Shown here piece after piece: positions 53,872-62,831 of a stretch of 64,000 nucleotides of DNA. A model generated the notes under the pieces. That model was not told the origin of the DNA. It saw nothing but the letters and a program-made list of their open reading frames with translations, and made no database searches. This DNA comes from Oxytricha trifallax. Lineage: Eukaryota > Ciliophora > Spirotrichea > Sporadotrichida > Oxytrichidae. Numbering within the stretch: position 1 is the stretch's first letter; every line of letters starts with the position of its first letter. The stretch is from contig ARYC01001459.1 in the NCBI GenBank assembly GCA_000711775.1, forward strand, positions 35,501 through 99,500, written 5' to 3'. Both the position numbers and the translations under genes were made by a program.

Positions 53872-54986
53872 CCTTTGGCAGCAATAAAAAGTGTGATAGC
53901 TGTGAGATGAACTCTCATAAGGAACTACCAGAGCTATCACTTGAGGTCTCTGTTATTAAAATAGAAATTAATAATAGAAAATAAATGGCAAACAAGTGTG
54001 TGGGAGACATGGAGGAGGAGAAAGGTATTAATGAAATTCTTATACAAACTGAAGAAGTTGAAGTCTATTTTTGTGAGTTATGTGAGAGAAATTTTGCTCA
54101 TAAATCAAGCTGGTACAGACATATGAAAGAGCATAGAGAAGCAAAGCCCACTGTGTACTAAAAGCATGATAAAATAGATGGAAAGTATGACTGCTTTGAG
54201 TGCCATATGCAATACTCTCATACAAGAGACTTGAAGAAGCATCTATAAAAAGCTCACAAGAAAGATATAGAAGTTGAGAATCATGAAGTTGAGCTGAAGC
54301 TTTTAAACAAAAGAAAAGCGAGAGAATATTCTAAGGTCGTAGTGCCTGAATAAGCTGAAGAGTTAGAGTACGTAAGAAGGCACGCAACCAACTGACCTCT
54401 GAAATAACAAAAATTATGATCAAGATTCAATACAAGAAAATTACGGTTCTTGCTTAAATTGATTAAAGGAATCATAAGTAACTTGGATAAATTGCAACTC
54501 AGACCGTATAAGGTATTAAAGAGCTTCACAAGTTTAGGGTTTTTTCACAGAGATTTGAAGCCAGAAAATATAATGATAAACTTTTCACCTGTAAGAGTAG
54601 CAATAATTGATTTCAGCAGAGCCTAAAGAGTTGAAGTATAAAGGCTTGGAACTGTAATGGGAACTCAAGGGTACTATCCAGAAAGAGAAGACTGGAGAGA
54701 TGGAGACTTACAGTGGGATGTATGGGCATTAGCAGCAATAATAATAATAGAGTGCGATATGCCTCGCAACGATTACTACTCTACAAGGTGCGATAAAGAT
54801 GCTAAGCAAAGAATATAGTAGTTTATAGACGAAACCAGAGTCACACAATCAATAAAACAAATGGCAGACTCAATAATAATAAAACCAAACTTTAGATTAG
54901 ACATAACAATAGAGCAGATAGAGTTGTGGTTAAGCAAGATAAACTTTAGACCTCTCCCACATGATCCAAAAGTGCATTTTGAGTGA
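53872..54986 (+). pseudogene. TBE 57-kD gene, copy 2: zinc fingers present, kinase region broken
   Basis: The N-terminal part is intact: KKCDSCEMNSHKELPE, then two C2H2 fingers, YFCELCERNFAHKSSWYRHM followed by KEH, and YDCFECHMQYSHTRDLKKHL. Then come a one-base deletion (VRRHATN), a deletion of about 280 bp removing most of the kinase N-lobe, and further frame changes. The segment DLQWDVWALAAI and the C-terminus are readable. Function of the family protein is not established. Confidence 0.88.
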
Positions 54987-55108
54987 TTAAATTAAATAAA
55001 TTTACTAAATATTTAACATTAAAACCTATTAATAACCCCAACCCCTAACAAATTCCCTACAAATCAAAGCTCTTATAAACCTCATTAAGGGGTTTTGGTG
55101 TTTTGATT

Positions 55109-55849
55109 ATATTGTAAACCAAAATATTTATCTTTATATTTTGAATGAGTTTGATCATAATATCTCGTTCAAATAAGACTATTAAACAAAAAATATATAA
55201 TAAATTTTAAATAAAACTTCCTTTATTACTTGCTGTTATTTATTATTGTTTATTAAATTTTTTAAATGTTAAAATAAACTTTTGTCTGTTCATTATTATG
55301 AATGTTTTAATAGGAAATATATTCTTTTAAGTATAAAACTTTGACGAATTCATTGAAAAATTTGATAATAAATATTCAGACAAATACACAGGCCTAATAA
55401 TAATATTTTTGGTATAATAATATATATAAAAATTGGGATATGGACTAGGAAGTATGAGGTGAAGGAATAGGTTGAGTGTGGAGAAGGGGTAGGTGGTGTG
55501 GTTAATCGGGTCGTTGGGAGGGTATATCTGACTAAACTAATTATATTCAACTAATTTCATAGCCTTACCTTTAATATAAAGCTTATTTTAAAATTATCCC
55601 TTCTCCGATAATAAAAAAAATGTTTAATACTTATTTATTATGTTATTTTTTTATTATGTATAGATTAAAAAATTTAGAAATATAAAAATGTAAAAATTAA
55701 CAAATCTGTAAATCAAAATAGACAAAATTTAATAAAATTAAAAAAATATTTATTTATTTTTTAAATGAAATTTGCATTATTCGGAAATTTTGTTTAATTC
55801 ATGCATATGTTGATGGTATAATTTTTACTTTAATACCTAAATAATTAAA
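55109..55849. other. AT-rich spacer upstream of array C
   Basis: No coding block. About 55440-55520 is G-rich on the plus strand and resembles the complement of P5/P8 ends. The last ~50 bp before the ATG at 55850 could hold the promoter or 5' UTR, but no motif is recognised. Confidence 0.5.
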
Positions 55850-56212
55850 ATGAAAGAGTCAAGATAGAGAGATATCATAGTGCAGGCCAACCACTCTTAC
55901 AAGCCTCAACCTTAGAAATTCTAGTTAGAGAAGGTCAAGGACCCCTCTGTGGCTAGTCATGTGAAAGTCTCCTAGCTCCCCACTCTAGTCTAGCAGTAGT
56001 TGCACATGCAGAAGCATAATGATTATTATTCAACTATAATAATTATAAATATATAAATGACCATGCCTATAAAACTAATAAAAGAAACTGAAGTGAAACA
56101 AATGATTATAAGAGAAGAAAATCCAAGAGTAACACATTCCCCCTCTCATCAGAGAATGTATGAAGATATGGAGGAGCGAGCTAGGAATGCTGAAAAGTCA
56201 CCTTTTTAATAT
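55850..56212 (+). CDS. Dynein heavy chain N-terminal blocks (array C)
   Basis: 55850-56030 reads MKESRQRDIIVQANHSYKPQ then VKDPSVASHVKVSQLPTLVQ. After a short IES, about 56060-56212 reads MTMPIKLIKETEVKQMIIRE then HQRMYEDMEERARNAEK. GC content and Gln recoding fit an MDS. I place it at the N-terminus because AGCTAG (56179-56184) recurs at the start of array B's first block and the join is in frame. The ATG at 55850 is the proposed start. Confidence 0.65.
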
Positions 56213-56264
56213 AATGATATTTATTTAATATTTAATACTCAAGAATTTAATTTGAAATTAACTG

Positions 56265-56545
56265 CATGATAGCAACTGAAGCCAAGAGAATCAAGAAAAT
56301 CAATTTCCAGAGGCGCTAGGCTGCCAGCTATCAATCAAAGCAATTGTAAGTTTTATCACACCTTAATTGGTTTTAGCAAGGAGGAGCAGATTTCAGAGTC
56401 ATTTATCAACGACATGTCCCAGTTCTAGATCCTGCTTAACATGCTGTATGAGAGGGCAGTCAGGCAGTGCTTTGAAAACTCAGTCGCTATTTATCTAAAG
56501 ACGCTAGATCAAATTACGGTCTTCATGAGTGACTCAAGTTTTTAA
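56265..56545 (+). CDS. Dynein stem block with conserved 31-nt intron (array C)
   Basis: Reads MIATEAKRIKKINFQRRQAA, then (after the intron) FINDMSQFQILLNMLYERAV and CFENSVAIYLKTLDQIT. Very close to array B 30390-30660. The intron occupies 56346-56376 and keeps its GTAAGT and TAG ends. Confidence 0.8.
56346..56376 (+). other. 31-nt spliceosomal intron (array C copy)
   Basis: Same length and nearly same sequence as 30478-30508. Confidence 0.8.
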
Positions 56546-56784
56546 TAAATTAAGTCTTTTTAAAACAATAAATAATTTTACAACTAAATTTGAATTAGAA
56601 ATTATCACAAAAAACTATGTTACTGTCTTAATCTAAAAATATATTATTTATATAATTGGTATATGTTCGATCAAAGTTTATAAAGATTATTAAATATATT
56701 TTATTATAATATTTGAACTAACAAGGTAGAACTATCTAATTTAAAATAATTAAAAACATCCATAATATTTTGATGCATTAAAAT

Positions 56785-56950
56785 ATGAGGAAACTATATC
56801 CACTAGTAGAGGAATGGCTTTAGGATATTGTTCAATTAGTGTACTATGACACCGAGGAAATATCGTTTGTGCCATGCTTTGTAGTTAATGAAATTGGCAG
56901 TGTCAGAGAGGACGGCAAAGTCAAGATTTTCCAACCTAAATGTTAGAAAT
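56785..56950 (+). CDS. Dynein stem block (array C)
   Basis: Reads MRKLYPLVEEWLQDIVQLVY, then DTEEISFVPCFVVNEIGSVR and EDGKVKIFQPKC. Array B retains only the start of it (LSPPVEELL, 30960-31000). Stem assignment by collinearity. Confidence 0.6.
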
Positions 56951-57198
56951 ATTAAATTATATTTATTGATAGTATGCTTCAAATTAAATGTGATTGTCAT
57001 AAATATTTAATATTCTTTGATATGAGATAAATGTATATTTATTCTAGAAATTAGAAGAGATAGTCTAGGCTTATGAGAGAATTATAACTATTTCTATTAT
57101 TATAATAGGTATTTTTTAATCTTTAATTAAATACATAATAAATATTAAGAAAGTTTTATAATAAATTCTATTTCAATTAATTATAATTGTTAGAGATT

Positions 57199-58385
57199 CA
57201 ATACCCAAAACCCCTTAATGAGTTTTATATGTGTTTTGAATGAAATGGGTAATGTTGGGGATTAGGGTTTCTTTGGGCCTAATTTCACTGTATTTTTATT
57301 TTTTGTGCTAGTAATTCTATCTGATTCAAATAATTACTACTATGGATACTTAAGAAATTTATATTATCATATATTATTTATGAAGTTTTATTTAATCTTC
57401 AATTCTCGATATGGCTTGTTTAGTTTTATTTATATAGTTCTATTTCTTTAAAATTTCATTTCCCATATTTGAAGTTGCTAATTTTCATAATCTATATGCT
57501 CCCAAAATTTTTTTGTTAATTTAAGAGGTCCTTCAAATTAAGTTTTAACTTAATTAGGAGTATAATTAATTTTTAATTTTTAATTTTAAATTTAAGTGCT
57601 CCTTATATAGTTTTGAACTTATTTATTACCTCCTGATTTAATTTAAACTATCCTCCTAATTAAATTATTGATTAATTAGGTGTTATTTTAATGGAACTTA
57701 TTATCAAAAATGTAAATCCAAATCTAATATTTGTTTAAAACTTCAATATATTTATCCATTAAAGACATTTTAATTGACCTCTTATAAGATACCTATATTT
57801 AATAAGTGCTTTATCTATATTTGATATTGGAAATACTTTATTTGAGAGTGCCATATATTTTTTATCAATTTACCTCAAAGTAATGGGTAAAATTTATCTA
57901 TTTTTATAAAAATATCTCGTTTCGTCAATATTTTGAATATTTTACATATTTATGCCAGAAAATTTTGTTAGAATTTCTTAAAATAAGCTCTGAGAGCAAT
58001 TTATCAACTCTATATTATAGCATATAGTAAAGTAATTAATTATTTAACCTTTTTTTTAATTTTTCAAAAAGATTTTTGCTTAAAAGTCAAAAATTATTAA
58101 TTAATGAAATATTAGTTTCTCAAAAGTAATTGATGAAATTGATTGTTTATAAAAAAGTTGAAAATCATTAAAAGGAATTTAATAAAATTTAACATTTCAT
58201 TTTTTAATTTTTAAACATATATCTAATCATCTATACATAAAGGGTGTGCAAAAAAGGTTCTTTAAAAAAATAATATATTTTATTTATAAAATCATCATGA
58301 AGATGATGCTCCATAACCCATAGAAACCGACAATACCCATATCAATCAAAACACATATAACTCATTAAGGGGTTTTGGGGTTTTG
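57199..58385. mobile_element. Element IV: 1.19-kb element with C4A4 ends
   Basis: The left end CAATACCCAAAACCCC and right end GGGGTTTTGGGGTTTTG are flanked by ATT (57196-57198, 58386-58388). Terminal inverted repeats are about 70-80 bp, including GGGGATTAGGGTTTCTTTGG. The interior has the TTAATTAGG/CCTCCTAAT motifs of element III in inverted orientation. No coding capacity. Confidence 0.9.
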
Positions 58386-58469
58386 ATTGTAGTTCTTAAA
58401 ATTTAAATAACTTTGTAAAATAGTTAATAACTATCACACAGAACTGGAGTAAAATGGTAAAAATTGATA

Positions 58470-58580
58470 GCTGAATAAGGTGTTGTTCTCATGTATAAAG
58501 AAGAAGATCGACTAGACTAACGGGTTTATAGAATAAGAAGTGATACTAGTTTTAGGGGTTATCAACAAGGATCCTATACT
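58470..58580 (+). CDS. Dynein stem block (array C)
   Basis: Reads LNKVLFSCIKKKIDQTNGFI, then EQEVILVLGVINKDPI. Copy of 31255-31395. Confidence 0.62.
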
Positions 58581-58589
58581 GATCATAAT

Positions 58590-59155
58590 TTTTGACAATA
58601 AATATAATTAATTATGTAAATTTATCAAATTAAATTATTTATTCACATTTGAAAACCTTACTCTTAAAAAAAGACTTCGTAAATAATTTACAAAGAAAAT
58701 TTTAATTAAATATAACTTAATAATGTTGTCATGGATAAATTAGATTGCTAGAAGACTATTATTATAAATTATATTTAAATTGTATTTTCATTAATGTATA
58801 ACAAGGAATTAATAGAAAAAAATTGCATTTTAATACTTATTAAATTTGAAGAAGAATTGTTCGATATTATTTTTTTATACATCAAAATATTGTAAAATGT
58901 AAATTAAAAATATTTTTCTCAAGAAACTGATTGAATTAAGATTAAAACAAGTAAAATATAAATTAAATTAATATATCAATATATTTCTCAATTAATAGAT
59001 TTAATTTTAATATAATTAAATTTTCCTTGAGTTTTTCTTAAACGATTATTTTAATTTAAGAATAAACCGTTGTCATTTATGAATATTCTTAGTATTGCGC
59101 CAAGAAATTATATTTATTAAATTAATAAAATATTTTCTTTAATTATATTATCATA
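58590..59155. other. AT-rich spacer in array C
   Basis: Only a trace of the 31455-31560 block (DFVNNL-like, near 58675). Otherwise nothing recognised. Confidence 0.45.
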
Positions 59156-59159
59156 AAAT

Positions 59160-59285
59160 AATGTCTCTGGAGAACATATATTGTTTAAGACTTTATTCTT
59201 TGCTGAAATTGAGCACGAACTACATGTAAGTATTTAAGAACTAGTCGACAAGAGTGTTATGGAAATCACATTAAATAATTATATA
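59160..59285 (+). CDS. Dynein block before the linker signature (array C)
   Basis: Reads FKTLFFAEIEHELHVSIQEL, then VDKSVMEITLNN, fitting the helix 'LxxLLxxxIxxxxxxIxEIxxxAxKExxIExxL' just before the linker WxxVQRxWLYL segment. No copy recognised in A or B. Confidence 0.6.
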
Positions 59286-59514
59286 TGGTTTAATTTAGAA
59301 TGTTAGTAAAATTTGATTAATGAGTTTTTTAAAAATAAATAATGTGTTTTAACGGATAAGTGTAGATTAGGTAATTTAAAATAAGAGATGAAAACTAAGT
59401 ATATAATTATTTTTTTGTTTATTTTTAATTATTAAATTAAAAATAAATTCAAAAGATTATGTCAATTAAATTTAAAAATAATTCTTAAGAATATAAATAA
59501 AATAATTTAAAAAT

Positions 59515-59800
59515 TCTGGACTACTTAAGTTGTAATGTAAGGTGTAGCCTAGATGAAGAAAAAATCATAATTATAGATAATTTTTTTAAGAAGAGGAGGC
59601 AAAGCTTTAAGATTATATTAAAAATATGAATTAAAAAAGCTTAGGTTTTATCTTATTAATAAAGAATCAAAATCAAAATCTGAATCTGAATAAGGAAAAT
59701 ATATGTAATGTAAAATGTTATAATCTTTTATAGCCTAAAATTAATGAATGTATGTTTTTTTTTCCAAAAATTCAAAGGACGTTACAAAAGACATCTAGTG
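59515..59800 (+). pseudogene. Dynein linker-end remnants (array C)
   Basis: About 59515-59585 is a decayed copy of the FWTTQVEVEGVAQ block of array A, with a TGA-free but frame-shifted sequence. About 59765-59800 retains KDVTKDI-like sequence from the LDVHSKDVTKDLA block. Confidence 0.55.
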
Positions 59801-59829
59801 AATAATTTACATATAATAATAAGCTTTCA

Positions 59830-60040
59830 ACTGGATATCATAAATGAGATACTATATATATGATTAATGTTTACTAAGGGTATATAGTTATACATAAAAA
59901 TTATTTGAAGATGGTCAGCTGCTCTAGGCTGTACGGTTTTGAATTATAAAGCAATATATTAAAGGAAAATGAAAATGGAAAAACATATGGGAGCCTTGCA
60001 GTTAAATTTAGGAGGTGCACCAGAGGGTCCTGCAGGTACA
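59830..60040 (+). CDS. Dynein AAA1 entry and first half of Walker A (array C)
   Basis: WISQMRYY is recognisable near 59835. 59987-60040 reads [17 protein letters not shown], the strand and P-loop start of AAA1 (family: LGGxPxGPAGTGKTE). Bounded by ATGGGAGC (repeat in B 37748-37755) and CAGGTACA (repeat in A 10767-10774). The GKTE that completes the P-loop is not in array C. Confidence 0.92.
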
Positions 60041-60064
60041 AATAAATGAGTTTATAAATAATAA

Positions 60065-60180
60065 TAAATCTTCTATTGTTAAACAGTGCATAGTCTTCAA
60101 CTGCTCTGATCAATTGAATGTGGAAAGTATGGCTAAATTCTTCAAGGGGCTAGTATGCTGTGGAGCTTGGGCTTTCATTT
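60065..60180 (+). CDS. Dynein AAA1 CIVFNCSD block (array C)
   Basis: 60080-60174 reads [20 protein letters not shown] then GLVCCGAWA. It matches 'CVVFNCSxGLDYxxMGKFFKGLAQxGAWACFDEFNR'. After AWA the Walker B residues are missing (FISQQN instead of CFDEFN). GCTTGGGCTT (60165-60174) recurs at B 37894-37903, where CFDEFNR continues. Confidence 0.92.
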
Positions 60181-60214
60181 CTTAACAGAATTGAATTGAA
60201 ATTTTTTATAGGTA

Positions 60215-60560
60215 AGGACAATTATTCTAAATATTTAGAGCGCTTTGATGAGACGTAGACCACAATCATTTCATCTCTATACTAAGTATACAGCATTAAG
60301 AATCCAATTTGTGCAAATTTTAATATGAACCCAGGTTATGCTGGCAGAAGTGAGCTACCAGATAATTTGAAAGCTTTATTCAGACCAGTAGCAATGATGA
60401 TTCCTAACTATGCTATGATTACTGAGATTTCCCTCTATTCGTTTGGTTTTTAAAACGCAAAGAGCTTAGTGTAAAAATCAATCAGTCTTTGAAATTATCA
60501 ATAAAACAGCTCTCCACTCAGAGTCATTATGATTACGGCATGAGAGCAGTTAAAAAATTG
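60215..60560 (+). CDS. Dynein AAA1 C-terminal half (array C)
   Basis: 60232-60264 reads QSALMRRRP. 60325-60450 reads [20 protein letters not shown], then [20 protein letters not shown] with GF. 60455-60555 reads [20 protein letters not shown] with K. All are textbook AAA1-to-AAA2 dynein sequence. A one-base frame difference falls at a T5 run after YSFGF. Array A shares the same T5 run, so the true junction there is unclear. Confidence 0.9.
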
Positions 60561-60744
60561 AATATTTTAATACAATTAAAAAGAGTCCACTAACTTTATA
60601 AAGATTTGATTTGTTTTAGAGTTATTTATTCGAAATATGAATGTGAGAGAGTTAAATTATTTATGAAAGATTTATCATATTTTTACTCATCCTCGAAACA
60701 AATTCGTAAATAGTATTTAGATGCTTAAAATTACAAATATTAAT

Positions 60745-60800
60745 AACTTGGAGCAAAATGAGGAGTTTGAACTCAAGACTATTCAGCTATTTGAAAATGT
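60745..60800 (+). CDS. Dynein AAA2 mini-block NEEFELKTIQLFE (array C)
   Basis: Bounded by TTGGAGCAAAAT (60748-60759; B 38689-38700) and CTATTTGAAA (60787-60796; A complement of 10079-10088). It supplies the helix before ETVQVRHGLM. Confidence 0.9.
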
Positions 60801-61099
60801 TTAATTTTGATTTATTAGATAAGTTTGCATAATTTCTATTAGTAAAATTTTATAAATTATTTGTATTTTAAATAATCAAAAATAGAATTTATACGTTTCA
60901 AGACCCTGCTTCTATAGATCCATAACACACAGTTGGCACATAGCAAGTTAACTCTAAGTATTAATTATTAAATAATAAATAAAAACAATCAAAGTAAATT
61001 TCTCAATGCTAATCAGTGTAGATGTTGTGTCTGTTTATAATTTGATAAGTCAACTTTGGCTAAAAATAAATTTTATTATAATATAAGGCAATTAAATAA

Positions 61100-61330
61100 T
61101 AATATTACTAGATGGACCAGTAGATGCTGTTTTGATTGAAAACCTCAATAACTTCATTCATTTATAAACTTAATAATATATTAAAGATTAGATTTTTTCA
61201 TTTAAAAAGACATTATATTTATGAAAGATAGTAAAGTTCACACCCAATATCAAAATTATGTTCGAAGTTGATAATCTTTTAAAGTTTCTCAATTTAATAT
61301 GCTTTGTGGCATGGTCTAAATTAATCCTTA
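61100..61330 (+). CDS. Dynein AAA2 blocks (array C)
   Basis: 61108-61148 reads DGPVDAVLIENLNN (family: [20 protein letters not shown]), bounded by CTAGAT (A 9703-9708) and GATTGAAAACCTCAA (B 39401-39415). About 61230-61330 is a decayed copy of KFTPKMIMMFEVEDLLEASP. Confidence 0.85.
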
Positions 61331-61814
61331 TATATTACATTACTATAAGGTTTCTAAATAAAAAAATAAAAAATTAGAAGTGGATACTACTTTTTAATGA
61401 TAGTTTAATTAGGTTAATAGTCTAAGTCAAACCCTGGATAAATATAACCAGCAATATAAATTATTTTTAAAATACATATATTTTTTAGAAATAAATGGTT
61501 TTAAAATATAAATTGAGTCATATGGAATAAAAAATTTCTAAATAGTTATATATTAAAGAAATAAATGTTGATTATATTATTGCAAAAAATTTAGATATGG
61601 TAATTTATCAAAAAGTTTTCTTTGAAAAGTATGAAAGATATTTTTCAATAAATTAATTGGGAATAATCATAATTAAAATTCACCTTACAAATATAATTTA
61701 TAAATAAATTACAAGAAGTAAGAACTTAATTACCAAAGAAAACAGAAAAGATATATTGTATTGTTTCACAATAGTACTAAATTAAAATTATGAGAAAAAG
61801 ATCTCAGCATAGTA
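61331..61814. other. AT-rich spacer in array C
   Basis: A trace of the AAA2 [12 protein letters not shown] region near 61420-61440; otherwise nothing recognised. Confidence 0.45.
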
Positions 61815-62165
61815 AAAGACTGAAATATTCAGCATCTTCCTAATGGCTTTGAGTTGGGGTTTCGGAGCACCTCTGCACACAAATGGAAGACTCCAGTTCA
61901 GTCAGTTCTTGTAGGATGAAGTGGCAAAGCTGTTTAAAAGTTTAGACGCTGGAGTTGAAAACTAAAAGCCTCTCCTCTCATTCACAAATGAACTGCAAAG
62001 AAGACAAATTCTTGATGAAAATGGAGACTTTTTCAGCTAATTTTACAACCTTCAAAGAGAAGAATGGGTGAGATGGGACTTTGATATCGAGAAGTTTAAC
62101 ATACAAGGCAACTAAGAAGATTCCAAGCAACAAATTGAAGACGATTATAGGCAGGTAGTACTTGT
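61815..62165 (+). CDS. Dynein AAA2-AAA3 connection (array C only)
   Basis: Reads EIFSIFLMALSWGFGAPLHT, then LQFSQFLQDEVAKLFKSLDA, ILDENGDFFSQFYNLQREEW and VRWDFDIEKFNIQG. It matches 'FxFxLIWSLGGxLxxxxRxxFxxFLRE...xxxxxFDYxVDxxxxxWxxW'. It begins at CTGAAATATTCAGCAT (61820-61835), repeated in array A (9046-9061). It is the only copy of about 105 residues. Confidence 0.9.
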
Positions 62166-62214
62166 TTAATAAGAGATTGATTTCTAAAGTATTATGATTG
62201 CAAAAGACTTCGCT

Positions 62215-62490
62215 TATTTGAAATTCTACTCATTCATTCCTAGTATTGTTAATAGGAGACACAGGGAAAGGTAAAACTTTAATAGTCAAGTATTTTTACA
62301 TTATCTAAAGATGATTTGAAATAAATCCAATTAGTTTAATCAGCCACCTCAACAGCTTTTATGTTTAAGACTACATATAGGGAAGAATTGAAAAAAAGGA
62401 GTTTATGGCCCAAAGATATAAGTGATAGCATTTTAAATACAACAATTGAAATGCTGAGGCAAATTATAGATAATGGTGGATTCTATATTG
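62215..62490 (+). CDS. Dynein AAA3 mini-blocks (array C)
   Basis: 62231-62267 reads SFLVLLIGDTG, the strand and P-loop start of AAA3. About 62300-62405 reads FMFKTTYREELKKR (family: xTTxxxxQxxxExxLxKR). 62445-62485 reads IEMLRQIIDNGGFY. The first and third pieces are bounded by repeats found in A and B. The longer ORF 62361-62546 joins the second and third through non-dynein sequence. Confidence 0.88.
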
Positions 62491-62546
62491 CTAAAATAGA
62501 TAATATTAGGAAATTTGATAAATACAAATACATTTCTAATATTTAA

Positions 62547-62831
62547 GTAATTATAACTGGCACTAATTTACTATGTTCTTAATCGTAATTTGATTTAGTA
62601 CACTTTTAATATTAAAGATATCTTTTAATTATTAATTATAACCAAATTATACATTTTACATTCTACAGTTTTAGAATTTTAGTTTTTTTTATATAAAGGC
62701 GTACTAAATCATTGTACATTGTACAGTTTTAAAATTAGTTTTTTTAAAATCAGATTGTACAGAATGAAAAGTGATTAATAATTATTAGGAACTTTAATTA
62801 TAATAAATGCTGATATACTTCAGATTGCTAG
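62547..62831. repeat. AT-rich spacer with a direct repeat
   Basis: The sequence TACAGTTTTA followed by A/T and TTTTAGTTTTTTT occurs at about 62662-62695 and again, slightly changed, at 62725-62760. Separates array C from the helicase gene. Confidence 0.5.

Larger units (their letters stand above)
51308..55105. mobile_element. TBE transposon copy 2 (3.80 kb)
   Basis: The left end CAAAACCCCAAAAACCC and right end GGTGTTTTG are flanked by ATT (51305-51307, 55106-55108). Layout and sequence as in the copy at 32596-36314, with roughly 90 percent identity by eye. It retains the zinc-finger region but has a deletion of about 280 bp in the kinase region. It separates the end of array B from the start of array C. 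Confidence 0.95.

Noticed and set aside
55350-55550. Minus-strand ORF rich in Thr/Pro/Ser
   Set aside because: It translates the purine-rich patch that resembles decayed foldback ends; no sign of coding selection.
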